Source: Alistipes sp. (GTDB lineage Bacteria; Bacteroidota; Bacteroidia; Bacteroidales; Rikenellaceae). From it: DNA of 35,365 bases. Of the stretch, positions 22,541 to 32,293 are shown one piece after another (position 1 is the stretch's first letter; each line of letters begins with the position of its first letter). The notes below the pieces were generated by a model. It was not told where the DNA came from. It saw only the letters and a program-made list of their open reading frames with translations, and made no database searches. The translations under genes and the position numbers were made by a program. The DNA lies in contig JAITWI010000005.1 of assembly GCA_031285345.1 (NCBI GenBank), positions 1 through 35,365 on the forward strand, read 5' to 3'.

Positions 22541-24499
22541 ATGAAGATTTCGAAGAGACTTATTTTGGCCCTTACCGCACCGGCGTTTTTGTTCGCCTCG
22601 TGTAAGGATGACGGAGGGGATCAGAATCCCGGCACAAAGGCCACGCTTTCGACCGACGCTCCGGCGACGATCACTTTCAACGCCGACGGTACGGGCGGAA
22701 TGGCCGCCATCACCGTCACTACCGACCAGCCCGAGTGGAGCTTCGAGCTCTCACCCGAGGATAGCTGGTTGAGCGCCACCAAGGAGGGCGACAAACTCAA
22801 CCTTGTGGCCGAGCCCAACACCGCGGAAGAGGCTGCCGCTCCGGTGACCATCACCTTCAGCGCGGGCGACGCGACCGAGGTGACGGTAATCGCCAACCAA
22901 TTGGGCACCGACGGCCCCGTTCGCCAGGCCGGATTCTACGCCGTGGACGACCTGTGGCCCGACAGCGAAAACCCCGAGGGTATCGTCTACTGGATCGACC
23001 CGGAGACCAGCACCGACGGCGGTCTGACCGGCTCCTACGGCTATGTGATGAGCCTCAAGCAGTCTCCCGAGGTGGCTTGGTGCCTCAACCGCTTGCAGGT
23101 AGACTTCGGCACCAATTCCGACGTCGACGGCCGCCTGAACTGGAGCGCCGTTTGGGCTTTCGACGCGGCAAACGAAGAGTACACCGGCTCGTTCGAGGCG
23201 TTCAACTGGGTGAAGGACAACTACGACGAAAATTGGTATCTCCCCTCGTTGCAGGAGCTGCGCCGGTTCCTGTCGGTGTACACCGGCATGACCCCCGAGC
23301 AGACCGAAAAGTATATGAGCGGTCGCAGGCAGTATAACGTCAATCAGGTGTTCGGCGACGGCGAGGATTTTTGGAACTCCGAGGCCGCGATGGCCCACCG
23401 CGAGGCATACAACGAGATGTTGGCCGCGGCCGGCGGCGACCCGATGTTCGTACTCAACGAGACCAACGACCCTCAGATGTGGTCGTCGACACACTACGAC
23501 GAGACGCACCCCGCCATCGAGCAGCTTCCGTGGTACACCGGCTTCTTAGGCGGCTGGGGCAGCAGCAGCACCCACGAACAGCATAACGTACACTATGCAC
23601 GCGCAATGCGCCGATTCTCGGCCGACGGCTACGTTCCCGTTATCGACGAGCTGACCGCAACTCCGACGACGCTCAACTTCTTAACCGTAGACGAGTCGGT
23701 GAAGAGCGTCACCGTGACCACCACCGCCGACGACTTCGAGGTACACACCGCCACTCCGTGGGTGCACATCGTGACGTCGGACGATTCGTTCACCGTGAGC
23801 GTCGACGAGTATACCGAAGCGGAGGCCGCGCCTATCAACTACTCGAACCGCCAGGCCTTCATCACCGTCGTTTCGGGCAACGCTCCGATGGTGACCGTGA
23901 CCGTCAATCAGGAATCGCCCGCCAAACCGGGGCTTGAGGAGCTCGATTTTGAGGGCGAATGGAGCTGGACGGGGGAATCTTGGAGCTTCGGCAGCTTTAC
24001 GTCTATGTCGGGAACTTTGGAAGCCACCTACAACGAGGCTCTCGGTTACTGGATATTCTCGAATCTGCCGGATGTCATGGCGAATTCGACTTTATTTGGC
24101 GATCCTCAAACGGATGGCGGTATTGCGCTGCATGTGAGCACTTCCAACGAGGTTAGTTTCGTGGTGGGCGACGATCTGGGTATGTATCACTCCTTGGGCG
24201 GTTTCATGTGGAGATGGTACTTGAACTACGCGACTTTCTTCGACAAGTCGGGAGCCAACGTTACCGGAGCCGCAGGTTTCGCGCGCGAAAGTTCAATATC
24301 CGTGGATGTGAGCGAGGACGGAAACACGCTGACGTTCCAGGCCTTCGGTTTCGACACCGATGAAGAAGGTACCGAATTGGACTATGGGTTCGGCTTCGGC
24401 TATGTGGATGTTTATACCGATGGAGATCCGATGCCGACAACAGATATGAGTGCCGGTGCCATCTTCCGCAACCTTGTCTTCACCCGCGTGGTCGAATAA
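22541..24499 (+). CDS. BACON-domain surface lipoprotein with DUF1566-like region
   Basis: 652 residues with a lipoprotein signal (LFASC, Cys21). Domains in order: a BACON domain (about 35-125, ending VTVIANQLG); a DUF1566/FISUMP-like region (about 130-365: NWYLPSLQELRRFL, MWSSTHYDE, HYARAMRRF); a second BACON domain (about 370-465, SVTVTTTADDFEVHTATPWVHI to VTVTVNQ); and an unrecognised beta-rich C-terminal domain (about 475-652). BACON domains are thought to bind carbohydrate or mucin at the cell surface. It is not part of the minus-strand fimbrial operon but shares its DUF1566 module. A strong terminator follows. Confidence 0.8.
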   Translation: MKISKRLILALTAPAFLFASCKDDGGDQNPGTKATLSTDAPATITFNADGTGGMAAITVTTDQPEWSFELSPEDSWLSATKEGDKLNLVAEPNTAEEAAAPVTITFSAGDATEVTVIANQLGTDGPVRQAGFYAVDDLWPDSENPEGIVYWIDPETSTDGGLTGSYGYVMSLKQSPEVAWCLNRLQVDFGTNSDVDGRLNWSAVWAFDAANEEYTGSFEAFNWVKDNYDENWYLPSLQELRRFLSVYTGMTPEQTEKYMSGRRQYNVNQVFGDGEDFWNSEAAMAHREAYNEMLAAAGGDPMFVLNETNDPQMWSSTHYDETHPAIEQLPWYTGFLGGWGSSSTHEQHNVHYARAMRRFSADGYVPVIDELTATPTTLNFLTVDESVKSVTVTTTADDFEVHTATPWVHIVTSDDSFTVSVDEYTEAEAAPINYSNRQAFITVVSGNAPMVTVTVNQESPAKPGLEELDFEGEWSWTGESWSFGSFTSMSGTLEATYNEALGYWIFSNLPDVMANSTLFGDPQTDGGIALHVSTSNEVSFVVGDDLGMYHSLGGFMWRWYLNYATFFDKSGANVTGAAGFARESSISVDVSEDGNTLTFQAFGFDTDEEGTELDYGFGFGYVDVYTDGDPMPTTDMSAGAIFRNLVFTRVVE

Positions 24500-24525
24500 C
24501 GGCGGCTGACAGACCTGAAATAATT

Positions 24526-24556
24526 AAGGCCGGAGAGTTTTCGATTCTCCGGCCTT
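24526..24556 (+). terminator. Hairpin terminator after the BACON lipoprotein gene
   Basis: aaggccggaga / tctccggcctt hairpin followed by a T run. Confidence 0.85.
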
Positions 24557-24673
24557 TTTTTTGTGTGTTGGGGGGGGGCTTGGCGGCGAATGCGGTGAGA
24601 TTTTCGCGCGGATGCCGCCCCTCGATCGGGGGGTTAGAAATCGGCGACGGGCTCAAGCCGCTTCCGTCCGTAC

Positions 24674-26575
24674 TCAAAAATCGGCGACGGCGCGGGCGGC
24701 GTAGTAGCGACTCTTAAAAGTAGTAACAGAACTGTAATAGCTATATCGAAAATAGGCGAAATAAGCATGATCGGGGCCGTATTCCGAAGATGACCAATAT
24801 CCCTGTTCATCACGGAGTGCTATGCCGTTCGCGTCGGTGAGACACTGATTGAAGATGTCGAATCCCAGTTCCCTCCATGCATTGTACAAAGTCGGCAGAT
24901 CGCCCTGACTTGGCAAATACCAGTTTTCGGTTTCCGTCTTTTTAGCATCGACCCATGCCATAACGTCCCACCAATTACCACTCCCTTCATCCAGGCTCAC
25001 GATCTTGCCGTGCTGTCCGCTGCCGGTGGCGGGATTGTAGCCCGCGGCGTTGGGGTTGAGCTCGTAGACCACGCCCAACGGCTCGCCATCGGCGGGATAG
25101 ACGTCGCCCACACGGTAGAACCGTTGCACGCAGCGGACGGGTAACTCGTTGGTGACTATAGAGCTTGTATCGAAATACGCATGGTCTGCGTTGAAGTGTA
25201 TGATGTGACCGTAGGTACCATAATCAGGAATCTCGATGTGCACATCAGACCAGTAGTAGCCGTCAGCACCGTCAAAATCACCACCTGCGGCGGGCAAAAA
25301 AACAGAGTTTTCGCCGCTGCCGAACCGGCGGCCGCTCGCACCCTCTTCGGTAGTCCACCGGCTGCCGGCGGCTATGAGCCTCTCAAACTCCGCCGGCGTC
25401 GGCACCCGCCAACCTTCGGGGCAGGCGGTTTGGGCCTCGTCGAAGTTATAGTAGCCGCCGCCGTCCCAAGGATCGGAGGCGAACTTACCGGGAGTGGCGC
25501 CCACGTTGCGCGATGCCCACCTCAGACCGTCCATCTCGACATACTCCGGAAACGGGGGCGAGGTGGTGATGGGCGCTCTGGGCACTTCGTCCCACGGGGT
25601 GATGCGGCCGGTGGCGGTGACGCCCGTGCGCGATATCACAACGTCGTAGGTGTATTGCGTGTTGGCGGCGAACGAGGCCTGGGCGGCGGTGAGCGTCCAG
25701 ACGAAGGTTTCGTTCGCGGGGCCGATGCGCGGAAACTCGACCCGCAACTCGCCGTCTTCGTAGTCGTAGGGGGCGAGGGGGATTCGTAAAATCCCGTCTT
25801 CTGTACGGAATTCGTAATCAATCTCGGGAAGATCAGGGATATCAATCGCCGAAAGCGTGCCTGTCGCGGGGTGGAATGAGATGCCATTTTTCAACCCGTA
25901 AATCGTCGGGAACGACCTATCGCCGATATCTTCGGCCGTTATACCGGCGCCGGGGATGAGGTTAAACACAATCTGCGAGTGCACACGGCGGAAATCGAGC
26001 TCCACAGGGCCGCTCTTGCGGTTGTATCCCGCGCCCCCGTTGTCGGCCCCGACCCAAAATATACCATGGTCGATCAAGGGCGCGTATTCAACCATATAGC
26101 CCCGAAACAGTTCGTCGAATGGGATAGTGTCACCCCACCATGAATGCATGGCTATAAAATCGACCTCTCCGAGCTGCGGATAGTAGATCACATCTTCCGG
26201 GGAGGCCATCACAAAACCGTTCTCTTCGTCGTAAACGTATTGGCACCCTTCCGCGCCGTCCACGATGTCGGTGGTGCCGTGCTCGACCATGTACACGTAT
26301 ATTTTGTCGCCGGCCTCCCACTCGTTGCCCGTGACGCGGGTCGAGGGGGTGACTGCGCCGTCGATTTTAGTCGTAAATCGCACCTCGACGCGGTCGCCCT
26401 CGCCTGTCGCATCGTCGGGGCCTTCCGGAGCGCAACCCGTCAAACCGGCGAAGCCCGCCAAAAGCGTCAGCCCAGCCGCTGCCGACAACATCCTCGCCGC
26501 GAATCCGGTGCGTTCCGCCGCCGCCCGAGCCGCATAGGCTCCGAAGCGCGCAGTCGTCCAAATTATATTTTTCAT
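24674..26575 (-). CDS. Fimbrillin-family lipoprotein with FISUMP and DUF1566 adhesin-like domains
   Basis: Start chosen at MKNIIWTTARFG (26575), 20 nt after the preceding stop. The 633-residue product has an unusually long signal ending in GLTGC. The fimbrillin-like N-terminal domain (about 50-325) shows EVRFTTKIDG, TRVTGNEWEAGDKIYVYM and FDFRRVHSQIVFNLIPGAG-type sequence. A FISUMP block follows (about 340-480: MDGLRWASRNVGATPGKF, CPEGWRVPTPAEFERL), then a DUF1566 block (about 485-633: GKIVSLDEG, NWYLPSQGDLPTLYNAW, YWSSSEYG). This is the last gene of the fimbrial operon. The layout suggests a minor or tip subunit of a Mfa-type fimbria with a terminal adhesin. Confidence 0.75.
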   Translation of the reverse strand: MKNIIWTTARFGAYAARAAAERTGFAARMLSAAAGLTLLAGFAGLTGCAPEGPDDATGEGDRVEVRFTTKIDGAVTPSTRVTGNEWEAGDKIYVYMVEHGTTDIVDGAEGCQYVYDEENGFVMASPEDVIYYPQLGEVDFIAMHSWWGDTIPFDELFRGYMVEYAPLIDHGIFWVGADNGGAGYNRKSGPVELDFRRVHSQIVFNLIPGAGITAEDIGDRSFPTIYGLKNGISFHPATGTLSAIDIPDLPEIDYEFRTEDGILRIPLAPYDYEDGELRVEFPRIGPANETFVWTLTAAQASFAANTQYTYDVVISRTGVTATGRITPWDEVPRAPITTSPPFPEYVEMDGLRWASRNVGATPGKFASDPWDGGGYYNFDEAQTACPEGWRVPTPAEFERLIAAGSRWTTEEGASGRRFGSGENSVFLPAAGGDFDGADGYYWSDVHIEIPDYGTYGHIIHFNADHAYFDTSSIVTNELPVRCVQRFYRVGDVYPADGEPLGVVYELNPNAAGYNPATGSGQHGKIVSLDEGSGNWWDVMAWVDAKKTETENWYLPSQGDLPTLYNAWRELGFDIFNQCLTDANGIALRDEQGYWSSSEYGPDHAYFAYFRYSYYSSVTTFKSRYYAARAVADF

Positions 26576-26594
26576 TGTTGTAATTCTGCTAAAG

Positions 26595-28802
26595 TTAAAA
26601 AGACATGACGGCGCGAACATTGACCGGTCTGTTTTGGAGATTCTTTTTCTCCGGACCCGATTTCATCTGACGGTGATCATACACCATGGCATCCCCTGTT
26701 TGGGAGGCTTGTTGAGACGACCAGTATATGGTGGTCGAGTGTTCGAATCTGTCCGAATTGGCTATCCGTCTCAACCCCTCGATGACGGTGGCCTTCGCCC
26801 TGAACAGCACATTTAACTCCTCTTCGGTAGGCAGATACCACACGCCGGGTTTCCATTGGGAATAGGTCGTTCCGGCAGGGTTTCTATCGTGACACCACTT
26901 GAAGGCGGGATAGTTTGCGAAGTTGCCGCCTTTCAGACCGATAATCCGCATGTTCTCGCAACCATTGGAGGTAACGGTATTCTCCCTCACATTGTAAGTC
27001 CCCCACGGCACGCCTCTCGCCTCGTCGAGACTCACTATGTTGCCGTTTCGACCATTGGCGGAGACCTCGAACACCACACCTATGGGGGTGCCGCTATGGG
27101 GATAGATGTCGCCCACGGCATAGAAGGCGTCGATAGAGTCGAACTGATCCGCCCACGGCGAAGAGACGTAGGTGTTGTAGCTCCCTGCCGGGACGTAGAG
27201 CACGTCCGCCTTATCGGGGAAGTATGGATCGCGTTCGAAACAGTCGGGGTGGATTTCGGGCGGCGAGGTCGCCAAAACGGTTACCTCTTCGAGTTTGAGG
27301 CAGTAGCCGAACGCTCCATCCGGCATGCTCTCCACATCCTTGCCGATAGTCACGCTCTCAAGGCCGAGACAGTTGTAGAAGGCAAAAAAGCCGAGGGTTC
27401 TGATGCTGCTAAGATCGACCGCGGTGAGGTCTTCGCTATTGAAGAAAGCCTCGTCTCCGATGACCGTCACGCCGCTCAGGTCAATATCCACAAGTCTGGG
27501 GCATGATTCGAAGGCATCCGATTCGATCTCCTTCACCCCTCCTAAATCGACCTCCGTCAGGCTTACGCAAGCCCAAAATGCAGAATTGCCCACCTTCGTC
27601 ACACTTTGGGCGAGCCGGACGCTCTCAAGTGACGCAAAATTAATAAAAGCCGAGTATCCCACACTTGTCACCCCCTCCTCGACGATCACTTTTTTGACCC
27701 GGTCCACGTATTCCTCCCACGGTCTTTCTATTACCGAATAGCTGGGCATAGCTCCGGTGCCCGAGATTATCAGGGTGCCGTCGGCGGTGATGCGCCAGAA
27801 GATGTTGCCATCCACGCCGCTATCGAGAAGGTCTTCGACCCCGCCCTCGATCGGAGCGTCGTCCGTGCCCTCCCACGGGGCGATGTCGGGCGAGCCGAAC
27901 TTGATTTGGGTGCCGTCGATGGTCACGGGGTATATGTAGTGCTCGCCAGGCTCGAACGATTCGCCCCCGGGGAAGCCTGCGGTGCGCAGTTCACCGCCCA
28001 CATTGAACGTTATCGTAGCTTCTTCCATATCCCTCCCGTCGTCCGGAACGACAAGGGCGGTGAAGGTGGCGTCGGCTCCCGTGCGGGTGGCGATCCGGCG
28101 GGCGTCGAAGTCGCCGAAGTTGATACTCGGAAAGGAACCGGGATAAAAAATTGCAAGAAGCGCCTCTCTGAGGATGTTGCCCAGCGTGACCGACTCCACG
28201 TCGGCGCCCGTGAGCCCCTCCATCCCCTCGCCCAACGTGATGTCGAACGACACCCTGCTCAACGCGTGCGAAAAGATAAACTCCACCGTCTCGCCTTTGG
28301 AGTAAGCATTCCAATTGGCAGGCATATCCGGCCAGCTCCACATAAAATCGACATGGTCGGCAAGGTCGAACAAAATATGACCCGGGCGTTCGAACTGATC
28401 GGTGGGGCAATATGGGTAGTATGCCACGAAATAAAACTCTCCCGTTTGCGAGTAGTAGAGCGTTTCGGCGGCCGAGGCCGGGGCGAAAGAGGCCGTAGTG
28501 GGATCCTGTCCCGGGGTGGCGATATATTTCGCGTTTTCGACCATCAGGCCGCCGTCCGCCGTAAGCATATAGATGCCTATCGCGTCGCCAGCCACCCAAC
28601 TGTTGCCGTCCGCCGAGGTGCGGGTGGCCTCTCCGTTTAAGCGGGTCTTGAGGCTCTCTATTCCGGCGGTGAAGCGTACTTCGGTAAGGCTGTCGGAGCC
28701 CTTATCCTTTTCGCCGTCGGGCGCGCAACTCACCAACCCGGCCGCAAAACTCGCGAAAAGCAACATCGCTGCTGCAACACATATATATTTAATAGTTTTC
28801 AT
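26595..28802 (-). CDS. Fimbrillin-LRR-DUF1566 fusion lipoprotein
   Basis: 735 residues, lipobox LVSC (Cys26). The N-terminal fimbrillin-like domain (about 38-310) has VRFTAGIESL, SWVAGDAIGIYM, FVAYYPY and FIFSHALSRVSFDITLGEG. A BspA-type leucine-rich repeat (LRR_5) block follows (about 330-545: VTSVGYSAFINFASLESV, KVGNSAFWACVSLTEVDL, VIGDEAFFNSEDLTAVDL, MPDGAFGYCLKLEEV), then a DUF1566 C-terminal module (about 565-735: GNIVSLDEARGVPWG, NPAGTTYSQWKPGVWYLPTEEEL, YWSSQQ). BspA-like repeats mediate attachment to host matrix proteins or other bacteria in oral and gut anaerobes. The three-part fusion suggests a fimbrial tip adhesin. Confidence 0.8.
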   Translation of the reverse strand: MKTIKYICVAAAMLLFASFAAGLVSCAPDGEKDKGSDSLTEVRFTAGIESLKTRLNGEATRTSADGNSWVAGDAIGIYMLTADGGLMVENAKYIATPGQDPTTASFAPASAAETLYYSQTGEFYFVAYYPYCPTDQFERPGHILFDLADHVDFMWSWPDMPANWNAYSKGETVEFIFSHALSRVSFDITLGEGMEGLTGADVESVTLGNILREALLAIFYPGSFPSINFGDFDARRIATRTGADATFTALVVPDDGRDMEEATITFNVGGELRTAGFPGGESFEPGEHYIYPVTIDGTQIKFGSPDIAPWEGTDDAPIEGGVEDLLDSGVDGNIFWRITADGTLIISGTGAMPSYSVIERPWEEYVDRVKKVIVEEGVTSVGYSAFINFASLESVRLAQSVTKVGNSAFWACVSLTEVDLGGVKEIESDAFESCPRLVDIDLSGVTVIGDEAFFNSEDLTAVDLSSIRTLGFFAFYNCLGLESVTIGKDVESMPDGAFGYCLKLEEVTVLATSPPEIHPDCFERDPYFPDKADVLYVPAGSYNTYVSSPWADQFDSIDAFYAVGDIYPHSGTPIGVVFEVSANGRNGNIVSLDEARGVPWGTYNVRENTVTSNGCENMRIIGLKGGNFANYPAFKWCHDRNPAGTTYSQWKPGVWYLPTEEELNVLFRAKATVIEGLRRIANSDRFEHSTTIYWSSQQASQTGDAMVYDHRQMKSGPEKKNLQNRPVNVRAVMSF

Positions 28803-28829
28803 CTTACCTGAATTTTTTAAGCCACAACG

Positions 28830-30185
28830 TTAAAAGGCCATCACGGCGCGGACGCGGTTGTTACCATATTTATTTATTGTACTGTCAGTACTAATTTTTA
28901 TCGATTCGGCATAGCTTTCATCTATCTCCGTCGACGACCAGTATCGGGTATCCATGGCCTGTCCTCCTGCGTCGGCGAGTTTTTCTCTGAATCTATCCGG
29001 ATCGGCAAGCCACACGTCGCACAAAGTCTGCAACTCATTGATGGCGGGCAGATACCACACACCCTTTTGTCCCGCCGAGTAGGTAGTGCCCGCCGGGTTT
29101 CTGCCGTGACAACGCTCAAAAGCCGGATAATTCCCAAAACCGCCGCCGTTGAATGCGTAAACCGTCGCCATATTCGCCGCGCCGTCATTCAAATCGTTGG
29201 CACCGGTAACAACAGCTTCCCCGGACCATGGCATTCCTCCGGTCTGATCGAGCGCCAATATCTTGCCGTGACGGCCCTCGTCGGAGACCTCGAACACCAC
29301 GCCCGAAACCGGCCCCGCGTGGGGGTATGGGTCGCCCACGGCGTATTGATGGTCGGGGTCGACGCCCCACCCCACTATTATGTTCCATTTTTTGACCGTT
29401 CCTTCGTCTAAACGCACCTCCGCGGGGTTGGTGTGGGTGAGCGCCCACCCGTCCTGCGCGATGACGAAAAGATCTCCCGGCATGAGGGTCTGCGGCAGAA
29501 TCAGCGCGCGAAATATAACCCTCTCAGCCCCCGGCACGCGGTACATCTTGACGTCTTTCAGTTCATTCGAGCCGCCGTCTATCCGCACATTTTTAAGCGT
29601 CACGCTCAACCCGTCGTTGTACACCGCGCCCGGCTCCCTGTCCGTGATGTCGACCTGCACCAGCGAACGTTCATGATGAAACTCCAGGTTCACCGTTTCG
29701 CCTTTTCTGCAGCCAGCCTGGGCGAAAAGAGAATTCGAGCGGTTATGATTCTCCTCGGTGCTCTGGTCGGCTTGCAACGCACTTTCCATATCATACGGGT
29801 AAAAGGCCTGAAAAGTAAGCGACCCCACCGCATCCCCGGGCCAATATATGTCGTCGCCCACCCACTCGCCGTTACTGTAAGTAAGCGGCATGTTGTCGAA
29901 AAACGGTTCGAACCCTAAGGCATCGTACGCGCGAATGCCTATCACGTCGCCCTCTTGCCAAGTGGTGTTGAAAGCCTCGTCGGTCGCCACGCGGGTCGGC
30001 CCGCCGCCCGCCGCTTCGGCGGCGCTCACGCGAGAGGTCGGGGCGAAACTTATGTTGAACACAATCCGGTCGGAGCCGCCGTCGTTTCGGTCGCCGGGCA
30101 GTCGTTGCTCCGAACCCCCGTCGGGCGAGCACCCCGCCGCCGACAGCGGCAGAGCCAAGAGCGCAAAAAGTTTTATTGATTTCAT
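28830..30185 (-). CDS. Fimbrillin-family lipoprotein with C-terminal DUF1566 module
   Basis: Start chosen at MKSIKLFALLALP (30185), giving lipobox SAAGC (Cys19). The 451-residue product has a fimbrillin-like N-terminal domain (about 38-280: RIVFNISFAPTSRV, TWQEGDVIGIRAYD, FQAFYPYD, VNLEFHHERSLVQVDI). The DUF1566 module (about 288-451) carries GKILALDQTGGMPW, NPAGTTYSAGQKGVWYLP, RYWSSTEI and NRVRAVMAF. That module is closely similar to the end of the downstream 735-residue protein, indicating duplication. Gap to the upstream fimbrillin gene: 14 nt. Confidence 0.8.
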   Translation of the reverse strand: MKSIKLFALLALPLSAAGCSPDGGSEQRLPGDRNDGGSDRIVFNISFAPTSRVSAAEAAGGGPTRVATDEAFNTTWQEGDVIGIRAYDALGFEPFFDNMPLTYSNGEWVGDDIYWPGDAVGSLTFQAFYPYDMESALQADQSTEENHNRSNSLFAQAGCRKGETVNLEFHHERSLVQVDITDREPGAVYNDGLSVTLKNVRIDGGSNELKDVKMYRVPGAERVIFRALILPQTLMPGDLFVIAQDGWALTHTNPAEVRLDEGTVKKWNIIVGWGVDPDHQYAVGDPYPHAGPVSGVVFEVSDEGRHGKILALDQTGGMPWSGEAVVTGANDLNDGAANMATVYAFNGGGFGNYPAFERCHGRNPAGTTYSAGQKGVWYLPAINELQTLCDVWLADPDRFREKLADAGGQAMDTRYWSSTEIDESYAESIKISTDSTINKYGNNRVRAVMAF

Positions 30186-30199
30186 GGCGTTCTTCTGTT

Positions 30200-31138
30200 T
30201 TAGTCGGCTATAACGCTTCCGCCGTCGACCTTGTTCCAATCGGAGATCGTGCCGGTGACGTCGGCCGCGGTGCGGTTCAACGTGGCGTTGAAGGTGTATT
30301 TGGTGCCCGGGGCGAGCGTTTGGTTCATCGTCCAGTTGAACGGTTCGTCAGCGCCGTTGTTGAGGTTGAAGGTGACCTCGTAAGTCGAAAATTCGCTGTA
30401 CGGCATTAGGATGGCCTCGTAGAGTACGCCGGGGTCGGTGGCTTTCGTCGTAATCGTAATTGTAGCGGTTCCTCTATCGAACATACCCTCGTTCAAAAGG
30501 AATACTTGTTGAAATCCGGCCCGGGCGATCGTGACGACGAGGTTGTCGAGATCGTCCTGCGTAAGTCCCTCGCCAGGGGTGATGTTGAAGACGATCTTGC
30601 TGAGCATGTGCTTGAACTCTAACTCAACCGCGGGTTGCGATTTGTCCTTGCCCGTGGTCTTGGCGTACATGAAGTCTATCGCCTCCTGATCGCTCTGATC
30701 CGTAAGGTCGACAAGGTAGCGATAGCCGACAGCCGATGTGTAAAGTGCATTGCCATGCGGGTAGTAGGCCACGAAATCGACGCTCCCCTCGATCGGATAG
30801 TAGATGGTGGTTTCGCCCTCGGACGGCACGAACGCGCCCGTTCCGTCGGTGGCGTAGATCACGTCTTCGACCTCTTCGGCGATGTTTTCGGGGGTGAGCG
30901 GCTGGCCGGCCTTCACCATGTATATGCCTATTTGGTCGCCGTCGGACCATTGCGCATCTACCGCGCGGGTTTTGGCGCCGTTCGTCTTATCGCTGGACAC
31001 CTCGGCGCTTATATTGGCGTCGAAGCGCACCGCGACGCGGTTTTCGGTAGTAGGTTTTTCTTCGGCCGAGCACGAGCTCATAGCCGCGACCACTACGGCG
31101 GCCGCAAGCATGCTTGAGTAGGAAAGTCTATTTTTCAT
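30200..31138 (-). CDS. Fimbrillin-family lipoprotein, probable shaft subunit
   Basis: 312 residues, lipobox MSSC (Cys23). It is a single fimbrillin-like two-domain protein without an added adhesin module: VAVRFDANISAEV, TRAVDAQWSDGDQIGIYM, VDFVAYYPHG, ELEFKHMLSKIVFNITPGEGL and a C-terminal TGTISDWNKVDGG. Mfa1/FimA-type subunits are exported as lipoproteins, cleaved by an Arg-specific or similar protease, and polymerise by donor-strand exchange. Lacking an adhesin domain, it is the best candidate for the main stalk. A long hairpin precedes it at 31157-31319. Confidence 0.8.
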   Translation of the reverse strand: MKNRLSYSSMLAAAVVVAAMSSCSAEEKPTTENRVAVRFDANISAEVSSDKTNGAKTRAVDAQWSDGDQIGIYMVKAGQPLTPENIAEEVEDVIYATDGTGAFVPSEGETTIYYPIEGSVDFVAYYPHGNALYTSAVGYRYLVDLTDQSDQEAIDFMYAKTTGKDKSQPAVELEFKHMLSKIVFNITPGEGLTQDDLDNLVVTIARAGFQQVFLLNEGMFDRGTATITITTKATDPGVLYEAILMPYSEFSTYEVTFNLNNGADEPFNWTMNQTLAPGTKYTFNATLNRTAADVTGTISDWNKVDGGSVIAD

Positions 31139-31156
31139 GTTGTTTGGTTTTTCTTT

Positions 31157-31319
31157 AGAAGTCGTTTGAAATTTTCCGCCGAAGCTATTTTGCCGCGGTT
31201 TTTGTTCTGTTTTTTGCCCGAAAACAGGCGCATAGCGGGACTATGTAACGATTTTTCGGGCAAAAAACAGGGCGAAAAGAGCAAAAAAGAGCGAGAGTGG
31301 AAATTTTCAAACGACTTCT
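31157..31319. repeat. 163-bp imperfect palindrome between fimbrial genes
   Basis: Outer arms of 21 bp (31157-31177 and 31299-31319) and inner arms of 18 bp (31207-31224 and 31253-31270) are perfectly complementary. A small catag/ctatg dyad sits at the tip (31230-31244). It fills the gap between the FimB/Mfa2-like gene and the fimbrillin gene. A promoter, attenuator or partial terminator role is possible. Confidence 0.85.
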
Positions 31320-32275
31320 TAGTTGATATCAATTTGTTCTGTGACTTCGTTCCAGTCGGTGATGGTGGCGGTGATATCGACACCGTTGGGGGTTTCGGCG
31401 GTGGTGCCGCCCAGCGTCAAAGGGGTTTTCTTGTCGGCGTTGAAGTCGACAAGGGCAGTCGAAAGATCGCTCTCCAGAGCTATGCTCAGAGGGGTGCCGT
31501 CCTCGAAAACTATCGTGCCCGTCAACTTTTGCTCCGCCCCGGCTATGCCCAATAGCTTCATCGTGGCCGTCCATTTGCCGTCCGTGCCCTTGGTGAAATC
31601 GAGCGCCACATGGGACGGCGAGCCGTGATGGTGTGTGTCGATGTCGAGCGTTCCGGCCACGCCCGAGAGCGTCGCCGAGATGCTCTCCACACGCTCCGCC
31701 GCGTCGCCCGTCGGTTCCACAACGAGGGTCAGCCGCCGCACCTGCTGGTGCATGGTGACGGTCAGTTCGTGCACCTTGTCTTTTTCGATCTCGATGCCGA
31801 CGGCGTCGCTGAAAAACCAACCCGGGTCGGCCGAGACGGTACGCGGAGCCGCGCGATTCAGGATCACGGCCTCCACCGAGGCCACGTTGCCAGACATCGT
31901 TATCCCGGGGGCGTCGTGCCACAGGTGCAGGCGATGGGTTTCGGGCGCGAACAGGTCGGGAAGCTCGACGCTGGCCCGGGCGAAGGTTTGCCTCGTCGCA
32001 TCGTCGCCGTTCACGCGGACGTGCCAGGCATCCGGAATTTCGACATCCTCTCCCCTTTCCGACCAGTCGGTGGTGAGGGTGACGCGCCCGTGGTCGGGGT
32101 GCGGAGTGTCGTATATCGGTTCGAAAAAATTGCAGCCCGCAAGCAGAGCCACCACCGTAGCGGCCGCCGTAGTCTTCACTGAGGCCTGCACCGTAGCGGC
32201 CGCCTTCGCCGATGCCGTAGTCTTCATCGCAGTCGCTGTCGTCGCGCGAAATATCTTTGTCTTCATGTTGTTCAT
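31319..32275 (-). CDS. FimB/Mfa2-family fimbrial anchor lipoprotein
   Basis: 318 residues, lipobox LLAGC (Cys48). The signal region is oddly long and carries an internal duplication: KTTASAKAAATV and then KTTAAATV, mirrored by repeated accgtagcggccgcc in the plus-strand DNA. After it come YDTPHPDHGRVTLTTDWSERG and the beta-rich FimB/Mfa2 pattern (HELTVTMHQQVRRLTLVVEP, ISATLSGVAGTLDI, ITDWNEV). This family anchors and limits the length of Mfa/Fim fimbriae in the outer membrane. An alternative start is Met4. The stop codon lies at the edge of the palindrome. Confidence 0.8.
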   Translation of the reverse strand: MNNMKTKIFRATTATAMKTTASAKAAATVQASVKTTAAATVVALLAGCNFFEPIYDTPHPDHGRVTLTTDWSERGEDVEIPDAWHVRVNGDDATRQTFARASVELPDLFAPETHRLHLWHDAPGITMSGNVASVEAVILNRAAPRTVSADPGWFFSDAVGIEIEKDKVHELTVTMHQQVRRLTLVVEPTGDAAERVESISATLSGVAGTLDIDTHHHGSPSHVALDFTKGTDGKWTATMKLLGIAGAEQKLTGTIVFEDGTPLSIALESDLSTALVDFNADKKTPLTLGGTTAETPNGVDITATITDWNEVTEQIDIN

Positions 32276-32293
32276 CTTTTACCTGATGCTTTT

